Part shown: positions 1 through 8,043 of the stretch, in pieces
How positions within the stretch are numbered: the stretch's first letter is position 1
Layout of the letters: each line of letters begins with the position of its first letter
Origin: Ruminococcus sp.
GTDB taxonomy: Bacteria; Bacillota; Clostridia; Oscillospirales; Ruminococcaceae
DNA length: 57,770 nucleotides
Direction: 5' to 3'
Assembly (NCBI RefSeq): GCF_017549005.1
Contig: NZ_JAFYYT010000006.1
Coordinates: 1-57,770, forward strand
The notes under the pieces: generated by a model
Told to the model about the DNA's origin: nothing
The model's input: the letters and a program-made list of their open reading frames with translations, nothing else
Database searches by the model: none
Program-made: the position numbers and the translations under genes

Positions 1-594
1 CCAGCGCGGATCAACAGACTGAGCCACGCAGGGCGAGAAGTTCCACATCATATGACAGAGCTTTGCTTCGTCCGCGGTTATAAGTCCCACCTGATATGCA
101 AGCTCCTCATCGTTTGCTGCACCCTGTCCGATATTGTGCGGGAAATATACTGCATCTCTGCAATAATTAACTCCGTGAACATCGTCCTGACCGTAGATAT
201 ATGGTATACCTGCCTCTGATTCAACAGCTGCATTCTGAAAACTGTCAACGGTTTCGCGCCATGCGTCGGAATCAATACAGCCGACGGTAGAAAGTATGCT
301 GCCGTAGTCATTGTTCTTCATGTCTTCCTCGGTGACATTATAAACGGCAGGCTGGACCATCTGAGCAGCTTTCTGTTTAGGTGTCAACAGTGCCACTATC
401 TCCTCGGGAGTCATAGCAGCGTATGTCTTATACTTCAGCGTATCAGATCCGAACTCTGCCTTAGTCGTATTTTCAATTGCAGTTTCGGAAGCTGCTTCAG
501 TTCCTGCTGCAGATGATTTTGTGCTTTTCTGCGAGCATGATACTGCTGAAGCAAGTAATGCCAGCGGAAGTAATAATGCTGTTGCTTTTTTCAT
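1..594 (-). CDS. Glycoside hydrolase family 3 lipoprotein (N-terminal 198 residues, cut by window edge)
   Basis: The reverse strand is open from an ATG at 594 to the window edge. The product starts with a lipoprotein signal peptide whose lipobox ends in Cys20 (ASAVSC), then a short Ser/Thr/Ala-rich linker. From about residue 62 it has the GH3 N-terminal barrel pattern: a conserved helix (PEEIVALLTPKQKAAQMVQP), GIPYIYGQDDVHG, then FPHNIGQGA and FSPCVAQSVDPRW. These match beta-glucosidase/beta-xylosidase type GH3 enzymes. Such enzymes release monosaccharides from oligosaccharides, and a lipid anchor would hold this one outside the membrane. The catalytic Asp lies beyond the window, so specificity cannot be read. 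A TTGCAT/TATAAT promoter lies just upstream. Confidence 0.85.
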   Translation of the reverse strand, partial: MKKATALLLPLALLASAVSCSQKSTKSSAAGTEAASETAIENTTKAEFGSDTLKYKTYAAMTPEEIVALLTPKQKAAQMVQPAVYNVTEEDMKNNDYGSILSTVGCIDSDAWRETVDSFQNAAVESEAGIPYIYGQDDVHGVNYCRDAVYFPHNIGQGAANDEELAYQVGLITADEAKLCHMMWNFSPCVAQSVDPRW

Positions 595-666
595 GTTTTT
601 TCCTTTCTGTGTTTTTATAATAATTTCGGACATTATGAATATTTAGTCTGTCAATAAATATTAATT

Positions 667-695
667 ATTATATCATATTTTGAAAATAAATGCAA
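667..695 (-). promoter_or_regulatory. Promoter of the GH3 gene
   Basis: On the reverse strand a TTGCAT box (690-695) and a TATAAT box (667-672) are separated by 17 bp. This lies about 70 bp upstream of the GH3 start codon, in AT-rich DNA. The spacing and boxes fit a housekeeping sigma-A promoter. Confidence 0.6.
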
Positions 696-728
696 ATAAT
701 TGCGTTGTACTGTTATGATCTCCAAATA

Positions 729-799
729 AGGATCGCCGCATAGCCTGAAGTCGTTAAGCCAAGAGGTGGGATTCTTCTTGCAGGAAGGAGATAAATTAA
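729..799 (+). pseudogene. Short coding-like remnant (possible 3' end of a lost mobile gene)
   Basis: A 22-codon open stretch reads GSPHSLKSLSQEVGFF and ends in a stop at 797-799. It has no start codon and an in-frame stop directly before it. Its composition looks like the tail of a longer protein, perhaps a transposase of the IS200/IS605 type, but I cannot identify it. It may also be non-coding structured DNA. Confidence 0.2.
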
Positions 800-811
800 A
801 CCACTAACCGA

Positions 812-843
812 AAAGTCAAGACCGCAGTCTTCGGGCTGCGGTC
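812..843 (-). terminator. Terminator downstream of the DUF4003 gene
   Basis: GACCGCAG and CTGCGGTC (820-827 and 836-843) form an 8-bp GC-rich stem with an 8-nt loop. On the reverse strand a T-rich stretch (TTGACTTTT) follows. It lies 45 bp past the stop codon of the leftward gene. Confidence 0.65.
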
Positions 844-887
844 TGTTCTTATATGCGTTTCACAATAATCGTCAGTTAAGTTGAAGC

Positions 888-1868
888 TTATGCATTCGCA
901 CTGTTTGCAGCAGCTGCCGACGCAGCAACAGCAACACACAATACAGCTTCCTGTGCTGCAATGATTGCAAGTGCAGAAGTAGATACAGCAGCCTGCGTAT
1001 TATCGGTATCTCCGTAAAGGTCAGCTGTAAGCATGGCTGCGTGCATGAGTCTTGTCTTCTTATCGAGGCTTAATGTTCCGTAGCCCTTCTGACCGCTGAG
1101 CTGACTGTCTATATCTATAACAGTATCTATAAGTTCCTTTTCGTCTGCTTCTATCAGGGATATTGCCGCAAGTGCCAACAACTCATAGTGCTTGCCGAAC
1201 TTATGGCCTGATTTCGCTGACATATCAAACATTCTCAGCATTCTGCCCACCTTTTCCTCAGGGACTCCGTCTGTTATTGCAAGTATATGTGATACCGTCT
1301 GAACAGCATTCTTGTCGGAGAACTTCTTTCTGAGAAGATCATAGCACTTTTCAGCGTCGTCTGTGAGTTCATTATCGCTTTTTTCCGAAAATGCCATAAA
1401 TCCAGCCATTATACTGTCCTCACTTGATGTGAGTATCGGGTGCTCTTTTTTCATCATGTCATAAATAGCACGTCCTCTTGCCGCAATACGGTCAGCTTCT
1501 TCCGTTGTTGCCTTCTCAGCAAGGAGAGCAGCCAGTAATGCAAGGTATTCCGATCTCCTGAAGTGACTCTTGAGTATACCGTACATATCCATTACCTTTT
1601 CAAACTGAGCTTCGGGCTCATCAGCAACACAAAGTTTTGCTGCAAGCACAGGAAGTATAGTTCCTTTAAGGTAAGACGCAAAACCTGCATTTTTCTTAAT
1701 GATATTCCTGCATTCGCGAAGCTTTTCAGTGTCAGCCCTGACACCTGCCGCACAGAATACATTTGCTGCAACAGGGTAGATATATGAGCTTTCAAGTTTT
1801 ATAGCCTTTCTGATAGTATCTCTGTTTTCTATAAATTCCTTTGTGATCTGCATTGCATTATCTTTCAT
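888..1868 (-). CDS. DUF4003 family protein
   Basis: The product is 326 residues, all-alpha in appearance, with no signal peptide at the N terminus. It resembles the DUF4003 family of Firmicutes proteins: an early SSYIYPVAANVFCAAG segment and several helical segments of about 40 residues that look repeat-like. The last 35 residues are unusually rich in alanine and hydrophobic (IAAQEAVLCVAVAASAAAA), which could be a membrane-embedded tail. The start at 1868 was preferred over the upstream in-frame codon at 1925 because AAAGGAG precedes it by 8 nt. The biochemical role of DUF4003 is not known to me. The gene stands alone, with a hairpin terminator downstream. Confidence 0.7.
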   Translation of the reverse strand: MKDNAMQITKEFIENRDTIRKAIKLESSYIYPVAANVFCAAGVRADTEKLRECRNIIKKNAGFASYLKGTILPVLAAKLCVADEPEAQFEKVMDMYGILKSHFRRSEYLALLAALLAEKATTEEADRIAARGRAIYDMMKKEHPILTSSEDSIMAGFMAFSEKSDNELTDDAEKCYDLLRKKFSDKNAVQTVSHILAITDGVPEEKVGRMLRMFDMSAKSGHKFGKHYELLALAAISLIEADEKELIDTVIDIDSQLSGQKGYGTLSLDKKTRLMHAAMLTADLYGDTDNTQAAVSTSALAIIAAQEAVLCVAVAASAAAANSANA

Positions 1869-1993
1869 TTTAATTACTCCTTTAAGCATCGTAAGTTTTC
1901 TGCCTCTGTGATCATAGTATACCACATCATTGCGATGTTGTCCTTTTTTTAATATTACCGTATATTACAATTCTGAAAGGATCCCGTCAGCGG

Positions 1994-2251
1994 CTATGAT
2001 AAAAATACGGTCTCCTCATAGCTGACGCACCTGAAAAATGTGCAAGCTCTGAGGAAATCATTCCGTTTAAGGAGCAATTTGGAGATTACAATATGGTATT
2101 TTTGGGGAAAAGCAGCTAATATCTTACCGTCACTGCCGCGGATATAAAAATGCGGAACTGAACCAGGAGTTATGATCTTAACGACGCTTTCCAGCGTACC
2201 AGAAAGCAGAGCGGGACGGAAGTCCCATATATCATAGTCCTCATAATGTTG
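1994..2251 (-). pseudogene. Open fragment without a start codon
   Basis: The reverse strand holds an 85-codon open stretch with protein-like composition (DIWDFRPALLSG, PHFYIRGSDGKILAAF). It has no ATG, GTG or TTG start placed after a ribosome-binding site, and a stop sits immediately upstream. It fills part of the 500-bp gap between the DUF4003 gene and the amidase gene. The likeliest reading is the decayed C-terminal part of a former gene. I do not recognise the family, and chance cannot be excluded. Confidence 0.3.
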
Positions 2252-2369
2252 TTACCACTATAAAAATATTCTTCTTTGTGCGGTATGAATAGAGCTTTGT
2301 CATATAAAGTCAGATTTATGAATATTATTCAGTGACTAAATCGCTGCAAATGCGAAAGGAGCAACTGAA

Positions 2370-3104
2370 ATGAGAAAGACACACAGAAAAATAGTCAGCG
2401 GAGCATTACTGTGCGGCTGTGCTTTGTTCACACTGTACGGAGCATCACGAATAGCTGAGAGAGCCGAGAACGGAGCATTGCCCGTATCAATTACAGATAT
2501 GGAAAATGAAACACCCGTCGTGATTTTGGACGCCGGGCACGGAGGCATAGACGGCGGCTGTACCTCGGCTGAGGGCGTTCCCGAAAAGGGGATAAACCTT
2601 GACATACTGCTTCGGCTTCGTGATATGCTGGAAGTCAGCGGCTACGAGGTCAGGGTGACCCGTGACAGTGACAGATCGATACACGATGAGGGGATAGAGG
2701 GTATAGCGGCGCAGAAGAGCTCGGATATGGACAATCGCCTTGCTATTTTCAACGGTAGCAGCAATGCTGTGTGCGTGTCCATACATCAGAACCAGTTCAC
2801 AGACCCTAAGTACAGCGGAGCACAGATGTTTTACTCCGGCAGCAACAGTACCAGCGAAGTTCTTGCGCGAATGCTCCAGGACCGCTTCAGGAGTCTTTTG
2901 CAGCCTGGCAATGACCGTGAGATAAAGCTTTGCGGCAAGGAGCTCTTTCTGTGCTATTTCAGTGAAAATCCCACAGTTATGGCTGAATGCGGCTTTTTGT
3001 CAAATCCTGAGGAGGCGGCTCTGCTGAATACGGAGGAGTACAGAGGCAAGGTAGCATTCACGCTTTTCAGCGGCATAAGCGATTTTATCAACAGGAAGAA
3101 ATAG
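2370..3104 (+). CDS. cwlD: N-acetylmuramoyl-L-alanine amidase (Amidase_3, CwlD-like)
   Basis: The 244-residue product has an N-terminal membrane anchor or signal (about residues 8-26) followed by one Amidase_3 domain that fills the rest. The zinc ligands are visible: His57 in LDAGHGGIDGG, Glu72 in PEKGINLDI and His139 in CVSIHQNQF. The catalytic Glu206 lies in VMAECGFLSNPEEA. The family cleaves the amide between muramic acid and the stem peptide in peptidoglycan. The length and single-domain layout match CwlD, which works in spore cortex modification in sporulating Firmicutes. With no sporulation genes nearby, a vegetative wall role is equally possible. A ribosome-binding site (GAAAGGAG) precedes the ATG. 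Confidence 0.88.
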   Translation: MRKTHRKIVSGALLCGCALFTLYGASRIAERAENGALPVSITDMENETPVVILDAGHGGIDGGCTSAEGVPEKGINLDILLRLRDMLEVSGYEVRVTRDSDRSIHDEGIEGIAAQKSSDMDNRLAIFNGSSNAVCVSIHQNQFTDPKYSGAQMFYSGSNSTSEVLARMLQDRFRSLLQPGNDREIKLCGKELFLCYFSENPTVMAECGFLSNPEEAALLNTEEYRGKVAFTLFSGISDFINRKK

Positions 3105-3145
3105 TCATTCGGGGAGCTGCTGTACATTCTTAAAACAGCTTTTTA

Positions 3146-3175
3146 TTGACAAATAGGCGTAAAATGATATATAAT
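3146..3175 (+). promoter_or_regulatory. Promoter for the three-gene unit 3212-4926
   Basis: A perfect TTGACA (3146-3151) and perfect TATAAT (3170-3175) are separated by 18 bp. The TTG of the -35 box is also the furthest upstream in-frame start codon for the following gene. Since it lies inside the promoter it cannot be the real start, which moves translation to 3212. Confidence 0.8.
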
Positions 3176-3211
3176 GTTAGCAGAATCACACGGAATGCAG
3201 AGGTGACACTG

Positions 3212-3694
3212 TTGGAAGCATTTATCAAGTACCATGCAAAAGAGCTGATTATTGACGGACTGAAAACATATATTATTTCGCCTGAATATTATGAAAGCAT
3301 TTTAAATGATGAGGATTTGTTTGAAAAGCTGGGTATTTGCGGCACTTTTAAGGACATGGTTCCCGTTCTGATAGGAAATGCAGGGCAGATAAGCTCGCCT
3401 GATGTAGGTTTTGCGTTTGTTAGGCATGAAAACCGGAAAAAGTTTATCTGGGAAGCGACAAATGTATGCGAATACAATGGACATTATTATCATGTGAGTA
3501 TAGGAAACGGCTGGATGTGCAGAAAATGCGGATACGTCCACAAGGAAATGATGATAATGCCAAAGGCTGAATCCGAGCCGTCATTTCTTGAAATGAAATA
3601 TCTTTCAGCTTTTGAGGTCCCTGATATTTTTCGGAAGCTTCCCTGCAAAAAATGCGGGAATATATTGCAGAATCATTTGCTGATTATCGGATAA
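3212..3694 (+). CDS. Unrecognised protein with two CxxC pairs
   Basis: The product is 160 residues if translation starts at the TTG at 3212, which is preceded by AGAGGTG at 6 nt. The N-terminal two thirds have the acidic, mixed alpha/beta look of a small soluble cytoplasmic protein. The C-terminal part has CRKCGYVHKE and CKKCGN, about 50 residues apart. Together these pairs could bind one zinc ion. It is followed closely by two further unrecognised genes on the same strand and probably shares their promoter. I do not recognise the family. The size, acidity and clustering resemble immunity-type proteins, but this is only an impression. Confidence 0.6.
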   Translation: MEAFIKYHAKELIIDGLKTYIISPEYYESILNDEDLFEKLGICGTFKDMVPVLIGNAGQISSPDVGFAFVRHENRKKFIWEATNVCEYNGHYYHVSIGNGWMCRKCGYVHKEMMIMPKAESEPSFLEMKYLSAFEVPDIFRKLPCKKCGNILQNHLLIIG

Positions 3695-3732
3695 ACGCTG
3701 ATTTACGCCAAAAGAAAGCGAAGGTGAAAGCT

Positions 3733-4365
3733 ATGGGAATCAAATTTGTTACAATAGGCTATTATATCTGCGCCAAAACGGAAACGCCCTCATATTTGGG
3801 GATAAATTCCGACAGCTTCATTTCCGTGAGCGACTGCCTTTGTGACCATGAACCGCAGATAGTTTACAGTCACGGCTGGAAGCCCAACGGTGACAAGCCC
3901 GAATACATAAACAGTTATTTTTCCGACAAGGAAGAGTACTTGAAAATGAGTGATGAGGCAGAAACGCTTTTTGAAAATGATCTTCTGGGTATGGACGGAA
4001 GATTTATGCGTAAAAAGGACGCGGTTTACTTCTATGAGAAGTATTTCGCAAAATCCGGCTTTACGCTGGTCTCTGCAAGTACTAAAGAAGAGTATGCCGG
4101 ACTTACTGCCGGAAATTTAGATATCAAAGTCTTTGAAAGCTGCACAGCCGAGGGAGAGCTTATCGGCTGCGACATAATAGGCTGGGATATATCGGGATTT
4201 CACTCATTCATGTGCAATTCTATACATAAGGACTTTGACGATATCAGCTTCAACAGATACGGTCTGCTTGAGGAAAGCTTTGAAAAAGCGGAACAAATAT
4301 CAGAAAAGATACAGGGAAAGGGCGAACCTGTGGACTGGATACCGGTAATTATTCATAAGCTATAG
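3733..4365 (+). CDS. Unrecognised 210-residue protein
   Basis: The start at 3733 (MGIKFVTIGYYICAK) was chosen over the ATG at 3652. It removes an overlap with the preceding gene and is preceded by GAAGGTG at about 7 nt. The product is soluble, acidic and rich in aromatic residues, with no signal peptide or membrane segment. A Cys-containing SDCLCDHEP stretch occurs near the N terminus, and GWDISGFHSF is a striking segment near the C terminus. It lies second in a three-gene rightward unit. I do not recognise the family. A small antitoxin or immunity role is possible but unsupported by any motif. Confidence 0.6.
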   Translation: MGIKFVTIGYYICAKTETPSYLGINSDSFISVSDCLCDHEPQIVYSHGWKPNGDKPEYINSYFSDKEEYLKMSDEAETLFENDLLGMDGRFMRKKDAVYFYEKYFAKSGFTLVSASTKEEYAGLTAGNLDIKVFESCTAEGELIGCDIIGWDISGFHSFMCNSIHKDFDDISFNRYGLLEESFEKAEQISEKIQGKGEPVDWIPVIIHKL

Positions 4366-4380
4366 CTTCAGGAGTAAAAA

Positions 4381-4926
4381 ATGGGAAAACAGGTAAATTA
4401 CTACATGGATTTCAATGATTTCCTTACGCTTGCCAAAACTGCACTGGACTGCGGCTGTCTGGCATACAAACAGGTGATGTCGGACGGAAAAGTCAAGATA
4501 ATCGGCGGAAAGACCATGGATATGTTCACACCCGATCACAGCAACTATTATTTTCAGGTTCCCGGTACAGGTGGTATGGACATAGATGAATGCTTTGAAA
4601 CTGAGGATATTTCCATGATAATGAGTCCTGATCTGATCCAGGCAGGCTTTTCTGTACCTATATTTTCAAAGCTTGAACTTTATAGGAACAGGATATATGT
4701 CAGCTCCGGAGCATACGATCAGAACGGCATCTGGATACCCCGTCCTGAAATTGTTACGAAGGTGTATGACAAGCTTGCAGGATCAGCAAAGAAAATAGCG
4801 CCCTATACAGAATTTGAGCATTACGTGGTCAACTCAATGTTTGAGGGGAAGCTTTTTAAAACCAGGACATACATTTCGCCTTCGATTTTAGAGCTTGTTG
4901 TAAAAAACAATTTCAAATTGGGCTGA
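4381..4926 (+). CDS. Unrecognised 181-residue protein
   Basis: The product is soluble, with no signal peptide, membrane segment or motif I recognise. The ATG at 4381 follows AGGAG by 7 nt and lies 15 bp after the previous stop, so it is very likely co-transcribed with the two genes before it. The unit ends in a strong hairpin terminator just after this stop. The segments DHSNYYFQVPGTGGMDIDE and YVSSGAYDQNGIWIPRPE suggest a beta-rich core. The three neighbours share size class and style but no clear sequence similarity by eye. Confidence 0.6.
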   Translation: MGKQVNYYMDFNDFLTLAKTALDCGCLAYKQVMSDGKVKIIGGKTMDMFTPDHSNYYFQVPGTGGMDIDECFETEDISMIMSPDLIQAGFSVPIFSKLELYRNRIYVSSGAYDQNGIWIPRPEIVTKVYDKLAGSAKKIAPYTEFEHYVVNSMFEGKLFKTRTYISPSILELVVKNNFKLG

Positions 4927-4934
4927 AATAACAG

Positions 4935-4972
4935 CAAAGCCGCTCTGTATGTACAGAACGGCTTTGATTTTT
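4935..4972 (+). terminator. Terminator of the three-gene unit
   Basis: CAAAGCCG and CGGCTTTG, with further internal pairing (CTGT/ACAG), form a long stem followed by ATTTTTAT. It lies 8 bp past the stop at 4926 and abuts the end of the convergent ispF gene, so it may serve both directions. Confidence 0.75.
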
Positions 4973-5447
4973 ATCCCTTATACATCAGCGCCACCGCATG
5001 AGCTGACATTCCAAGCTTTTCGCCTGTGAAGCCGAGGTGCTCCTCGGTGGTTGCCTTGACGCTTATCTGCGAAACGTCGCAGCCGCATACTTTTGCGATA
5101 TTCTCGCGCATTGTCAGTATGTGGGGCGCAAGCTTCGGCGCCTGAGCGATAACAGTAGCGTCGATATTGCCGATCTCCCAGCCCTCGGCTCTGACTCTGC
5201 GGCAAACCTCTTCCATGAGCTTCATACTGTCCGCGTCCTTGAAGCTGTCGTCGTTGTCGGGGAAGAGATGACCGATATCGCCCATAGCGAGAGCTCCCAG
5301 CATTGCGTCCATAATGGCGTGAGCAAGAACGTCCGCGTCCGAGTGTCCGAGAAGTCCCGTGACGTGAGGTATCTCAACTCCTCCGAGGATAAGTTTTCTG
5401 CCCTCAACGAGCTTGTGAACATCATAACCGTGGCCTATTCTGAACAT
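4971..5447 (-). CDS. ispF: 2-C-methyl-D-erythritol 2,4-cyclodiphosphate synthase
   Basis: The product is 158 residues, the normal length for IspF. It cyclises CDP-methylerythritol 2-phosphate to the 2,4-cyclodiphosphate with loss of CMP, in the MEP route to isoprenoids. The metal ligands Asp9, His11 and His43 are present in GHGYDVHKL and [12 protein letters not shown]. The nucleotide-binding signatures [15 protein letters not shown] and [12 protein letters not shown] are intact. The start follows GAAAGGAG. It appears to be a single gene, not fused to or beside ispD. Cytoplasmic homotrimer by family. Confidence 0.97.
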   Translation of the reverse strand: MFRIGHGYDVHKLVEGRKLILGGVEIPHVTGLLGHSDADVLAHAIMDAMLGALAMGDIGHLFPDNDDSFKDADSMKLMEEVCRRVRAEGWEIGNIDATVIAQAPKLAPHILTMRENIAKVCGCDVSQISVKATTEEHLGFTGEKLGMSAHAVALMYKG

Positions 5448-5523
5448 TTTTTTCTCCTTTCGTGGTCGTTTACCTGATGAGTATTCCTGTGGTAAATAAA
5501 ACTTAACGCATTAATTATGCCGT

Positions 5524-5555
5524 GTCCAAGGCAAAGGGTTCATAACCCTTTGGAC
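5524..5555. repeat. Palindromic element upstream of ispF
   Basis: GTCCAA-GGC-AAAGGGTT and AACCCTTT-GGAC form an imperfect hairpin with a 3-nt loop. It lies in the 170-bp gap between ispF and the antiporter gene, followed by further GC-rich short palindromes up to about 5605. It could act as a terminator of the leftward antiporter transcript, but there is no clear T run. Confidence 0.45.
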
Positions 5556-5620
5556 AGTCCTTGCAGAGTCCGGAGCAGCGCTCCGAATACGAAGGCGCCT
5601 TGCAGACAACAGAATCTTAG

Positions 5621-6829
5621 CTAATTCTTTGCTGTTTCAACTGCTTTTTCCGGGGCATTGTCCGTTTTCCCGAAAAGCAGCTTCAGAACTATCGGCGTTA
5701 CAATGCTTGAAACTATGATAAGCAGTATAACTGCCGTAAAATACGAGGAATCTATGATACCGAGACCAAGTCCCTTGTTTGTGATGATAAGAGCAACTTC
5801 TCCTCTTGTCATCATGCCTGCGCCTATTTTGAGGCAATCCACCCAGCTGTACCTGAAACACTTTGATGCAAGTCCGCAGCCGATGATCTTACTGAGCATT
5901 GCCACAATGACAAATCCTATGGAAAAGACTATCATACTCGAGTCGATATTGCTGAAATCGGTCTTTAGTCCGATACTTACGAAGAAAACCGGAGCAAAGA
6001 ACATATATCCGTTGATATTTACACGGCGGTCTATGTACTCAGCGTCACGGACGTTGCAGAGGATAATGCCTGCGATGTACGCGCCTGTGATGTCGGCGAT
6101 ACCGAAGTATTTCTCGGCAACATACGCCATGAGGAAGCAGAGGGTTATAGCGATTATAGGTATGCGCCTTGTATGAGTATGCCTGTCGTCGTAAAGCTTG
6201 AAGAGCTTATAGATAACGAAGCCAAGCACAACTGAAAGCACGAGGAACAGGAATATCTTTCCCGTAACAAGGAGAGTGTTGCTGTCAGGATCCTTGAAGC
6301 CCAGCACGAATGTGAGCACGATGATACCGATAACGTCGTCGATTATAGCGGCGCTGAGGATCGTCTGTCCCACACGGCTCGTGAGCTTGCCCATTTCCTT
6401 GAGCACCTCCACGGTTATGCCAACAGAAGTCGCCGTCATGATACAGCCGATGAACACAGCCTTGAAGAACTCGTCCGTACCGAATCCCGAGAAGCCGTAA
6501 ACGCACATATACAGCAGACTTCCGCCCACAAGCGGGACAAAGACTCCCACGCAGGCGATAAGAAAGGCGGCAAAGCCCGACTTTTTCAGTTCCTGCAGAT
6601 TTGTCTCCAGACCTGCTGAGAACATGATGAGTATAACGCCTATCTCAGCCATCTGACTGATGAATTCCGTTGGCTGTACCAGATTGAGCGTAAGACACGG
6701 ACCGATAACAAGACCCGCTATTATCTCGCCCACCACCATAGGAGCCTTGCATTTTCTTGCAAGAAGTCCGGCGGCTTTGGCGAAAATGAAAATAAGTGCA
6801 AGATCCTTGAGGACCTTATAGGTTTCCAT
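5621..6829 (-). CDS. Cation/proton antiporter, CPA2 (Kef-like) membrane domain
   Basis: The 402-residue product is an integral membrane protein with about 12 hydrophobic segments. It resembles the Na+/H+ exchanger domain of KefB/GerN/NapA-type CPA2 transporters: VGEIIAGLVIGPCL and ILIMFSAGLETNLQEL early, AAIIDDVIGIIVL in the middle (the paired Asp are the ion-binding residues of the electrogenic group) and AGMMTRGEVALII late. It stops after the membrane domain, with no TrkA-N or TrkA-C regulatory domain, so it resembles plain Na+/H+ antiporters more than glutathione-gated KefB/C. The likely job is sodium extrusion or pH control. No partner gene adjoins it. Confidence 0.88.
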   Translation of the reverse strand: METYKVLKDLALIFIFAKAAGLLARKCKAPMVVGEIIAGLVIGPCLTLNLVQPTEFISQMAEIGVILIMFSAGLETNLQELKKSGFAAFLIACVGVFVPLVGGSLLYMCVYGFSGFGTDEFFKAVFIGCIMTATSVGITVEVLKEMGKLTSRVGQTILSAAIIDDVIGIIVLTFVLGFKDPDSNTLLVTGKIFLFLVLSVVLGFVIYKLFKLYDDRHTHTRRIPIIAITLCFLMAYVAEKYFGIADITGAYIAGIILCNVRDAEYIDRRVNINGYMFFAPVFFVSIGLKTDFSNIDSSMIVFSIGFVIVAMLSKIIGCGLASKCFRYSWVDCLKIGAGMMTRGEVALIITNKGLGLGIIDSSYFTAVILLIIVSSIVTPIVLKLLFGKTDNAPEKAVETAKN

Positions 6830-7042
6830 ACATATTCATATCCTTTCACAAATAAAAGGAGCAAAAAGCTCCCCATTACTCCTTATTATACTATTAAACC
6901 TTACGTTTGTCAACATTAGTGAACAGTTAACAGCGAGTTTGGTGACCAGCAGGGAACGCCGCCATGCTTAGCTCTTGAATCTTAGTTCTTGGCTCTTTGT
7001 TATTAATTCTGAAATCTTTTTTTCTCAATGGACAAAAAAAGC

Positions 7043-7071
7043 TTGACAAGCTCCGGAAGAAATGATATAAT
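7043..7071 (+). promoter_or_regulatory. Promoter of the rpsF-ssb-rpsR operon
   Basis: A perfect TTGACA (7043-7048) and perfect TATAAT (7066-7071) are spaced by 17 bp. Transcription would start near 7078, giving a leader of about 80 nt before rpsF. Such a consensus promoter suits a ribosomal protein operon. Confidence 0.85.
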
Positions 7072-7104
7072 AATTGAGTATCGTGTAAAAACGCTACTAT
7101 TATT

Positions 7105-7152
7105 ATCCTTGCCCGCAGTAAGTTGTCGGGCATGATCCCAGAAGGAGGTGTG
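7105..7152 (+). promoter_or_regulatory. Leader hairpin of rpsF, candidate S6:S18 autoregulatory site
   Basis: The leader carries GCCCG (7111-7115) paired with CGGGC (7127-7131) around an 11-nt loop, directly before the ribosome-binding site GAAGGAGGTG. In many bacteria the rpsF leader folds into a structure that the S6:S18 complex binds to repress its own operon. The position and the GC-rich stem agree with that, but I could not check the conserved bulge. Inference only. Confidence 0.4.
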
Positions 7153-7156
7153 CTAA

Positions 7157-7453
7157 ATGGCAAAGGTATCCGCTAAGTATGAAGTAATGGTTGTTTTCAG
7201 CCTCAAGAACGGCGAGGAGCCTATGAAGGCTCTCGTAACCAAGTTCAAGGAGAGAATCGAGCGTCACGCCGAAGCTGTTGAAGTCAACGAGGATTGGGGT
7301 AAGCGTAAGCTTGCATATCCTATCGAGGACGAGACAGAGGGTTACTATGTGATCTATACATTCCAGTCACAGCCCGATTATCCCGCTGAGCTTTCAAGAC
7401 GTCTCAACATCACAGACGGCGTTCTTCGTTCACTCGTAACAGTTGTTGAATAA
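7157..7453 (+). CDS. rpsF: 30S ribosomal protein S6
   Basis: The product is 98 residues, the usual bacterial length. It carries the S6 signatures YEVMVVFSL, VNEDWGKRKLAYPIEDETEG and LNITDGVLRSLV. S6 binds 16S rRNA in the platform of the small subunit as a heterodimer with S18. It heads the classic rpsF-ssb-rpsR operon, 30 bp before ssb. The ATG follows AGAAGGAGGTG at about 6 nt, a very strong ribosome-binding site. Confidence 0.97.
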   Translation: MAKVSAKYEVMVVFSLKNGEEPMKALVTKFKERIERHAEAVEVNEDWGKRKLAYPIEDETEGYYVIYTFQSQPDYPAELSRRLNITDGVLRSLVTVVE

Positions 7454-7482
7454 TTCTACTTCATTATTTAGGAGGCGGTCAG

Positions 7483-8004
7483 ATGAATAAGGTCATTTTA
7501 ATTGGAAGGCTCACTGCCGATCCTGAGCTCAGACAAACACAGAGCGGAATCGCTTCATGCAGATTCACCGTAGCTTGCGACAGAAGATTTGCCGACAAGA
7601 ATACAGGTGAGAGACAGGCTGATTTTATCAGCTGTACAGCATGGAGACAGACTGCTGAGTTCGTTTCGAGATATTTCAGCAAGGGTAAGCTCATCTGCGT
7701 AGAGGGCTCCCTCAGAAATAACAACTATCAGGATAAGAACCACCCCGACGTAACACACTACACTACTGATGTGCAGGTGGATAATGTCGAGTTCGTAGGC
7801 GGCAAGGGCGAAAGCGGCGGCAATGGCGGCGGCTACCAGAACGGCGGCGGCTACAGCGCTCCCCAGAACAATTACAATAACAATTATTCCGCTCCTCCGC
7901 AGCAGGCAGCTCCACAGCAGCCCGCAGCAGGTAATGACAGTATGTCTTACGGCAACCTCAGCGATTTTGAGGAAATACTCAGCGACGGCGACGTTCCGTT
8001 CTGA
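7483..8004 (+). CDS. ssb: Single-stranded DNA-binding protein
   Basis: The 173-residue product has an OB fold in its first 110 residues (MNKVILIGRLTADPELR, FISCTAWRQTAEFVSRYFSKG). A Gly/Asn/Gln-rich linker follows, then the acidic tip DFEEILSDGDVPF, which recruits replication and repair proteins in this family. SSB coats single-stranded DNA as a tetramer. Its place between rpsF and rpsR is standard in Firmicutes, which supports its being the main replicative SSB. GGAGGCGGTC precedes the ATG. Confidence 0.97.
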   Translation: MNKVILIGRLTADPELRQTQSGIASCRFTVACDRRFADKNTGERQADFISCTAWRQTAEFVSRYFSKGKLICVEGSLRNNNYQDKNHPDVTHYTTDVQVDNVEFVGGKGESGGNGGGYQNGGGYSAPQNNYNNNYSAPPQQAAPQQPAAGNDSMSYGNLSDFEEILSDGDVPF

Positions 8005-8043
8005 GTGAGTTAACTTTACTTTATTACGATAGGAGGAAAAGTC

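Noticed and set aside
3146-3211. TTG at 3146 and ATG at 3164 as the start of the first gene in the 3.2-4.9 kb unit
   Set aside because: Both lie within the -35/-10 promoter region; translation cannot begin there on the predicted transcript.
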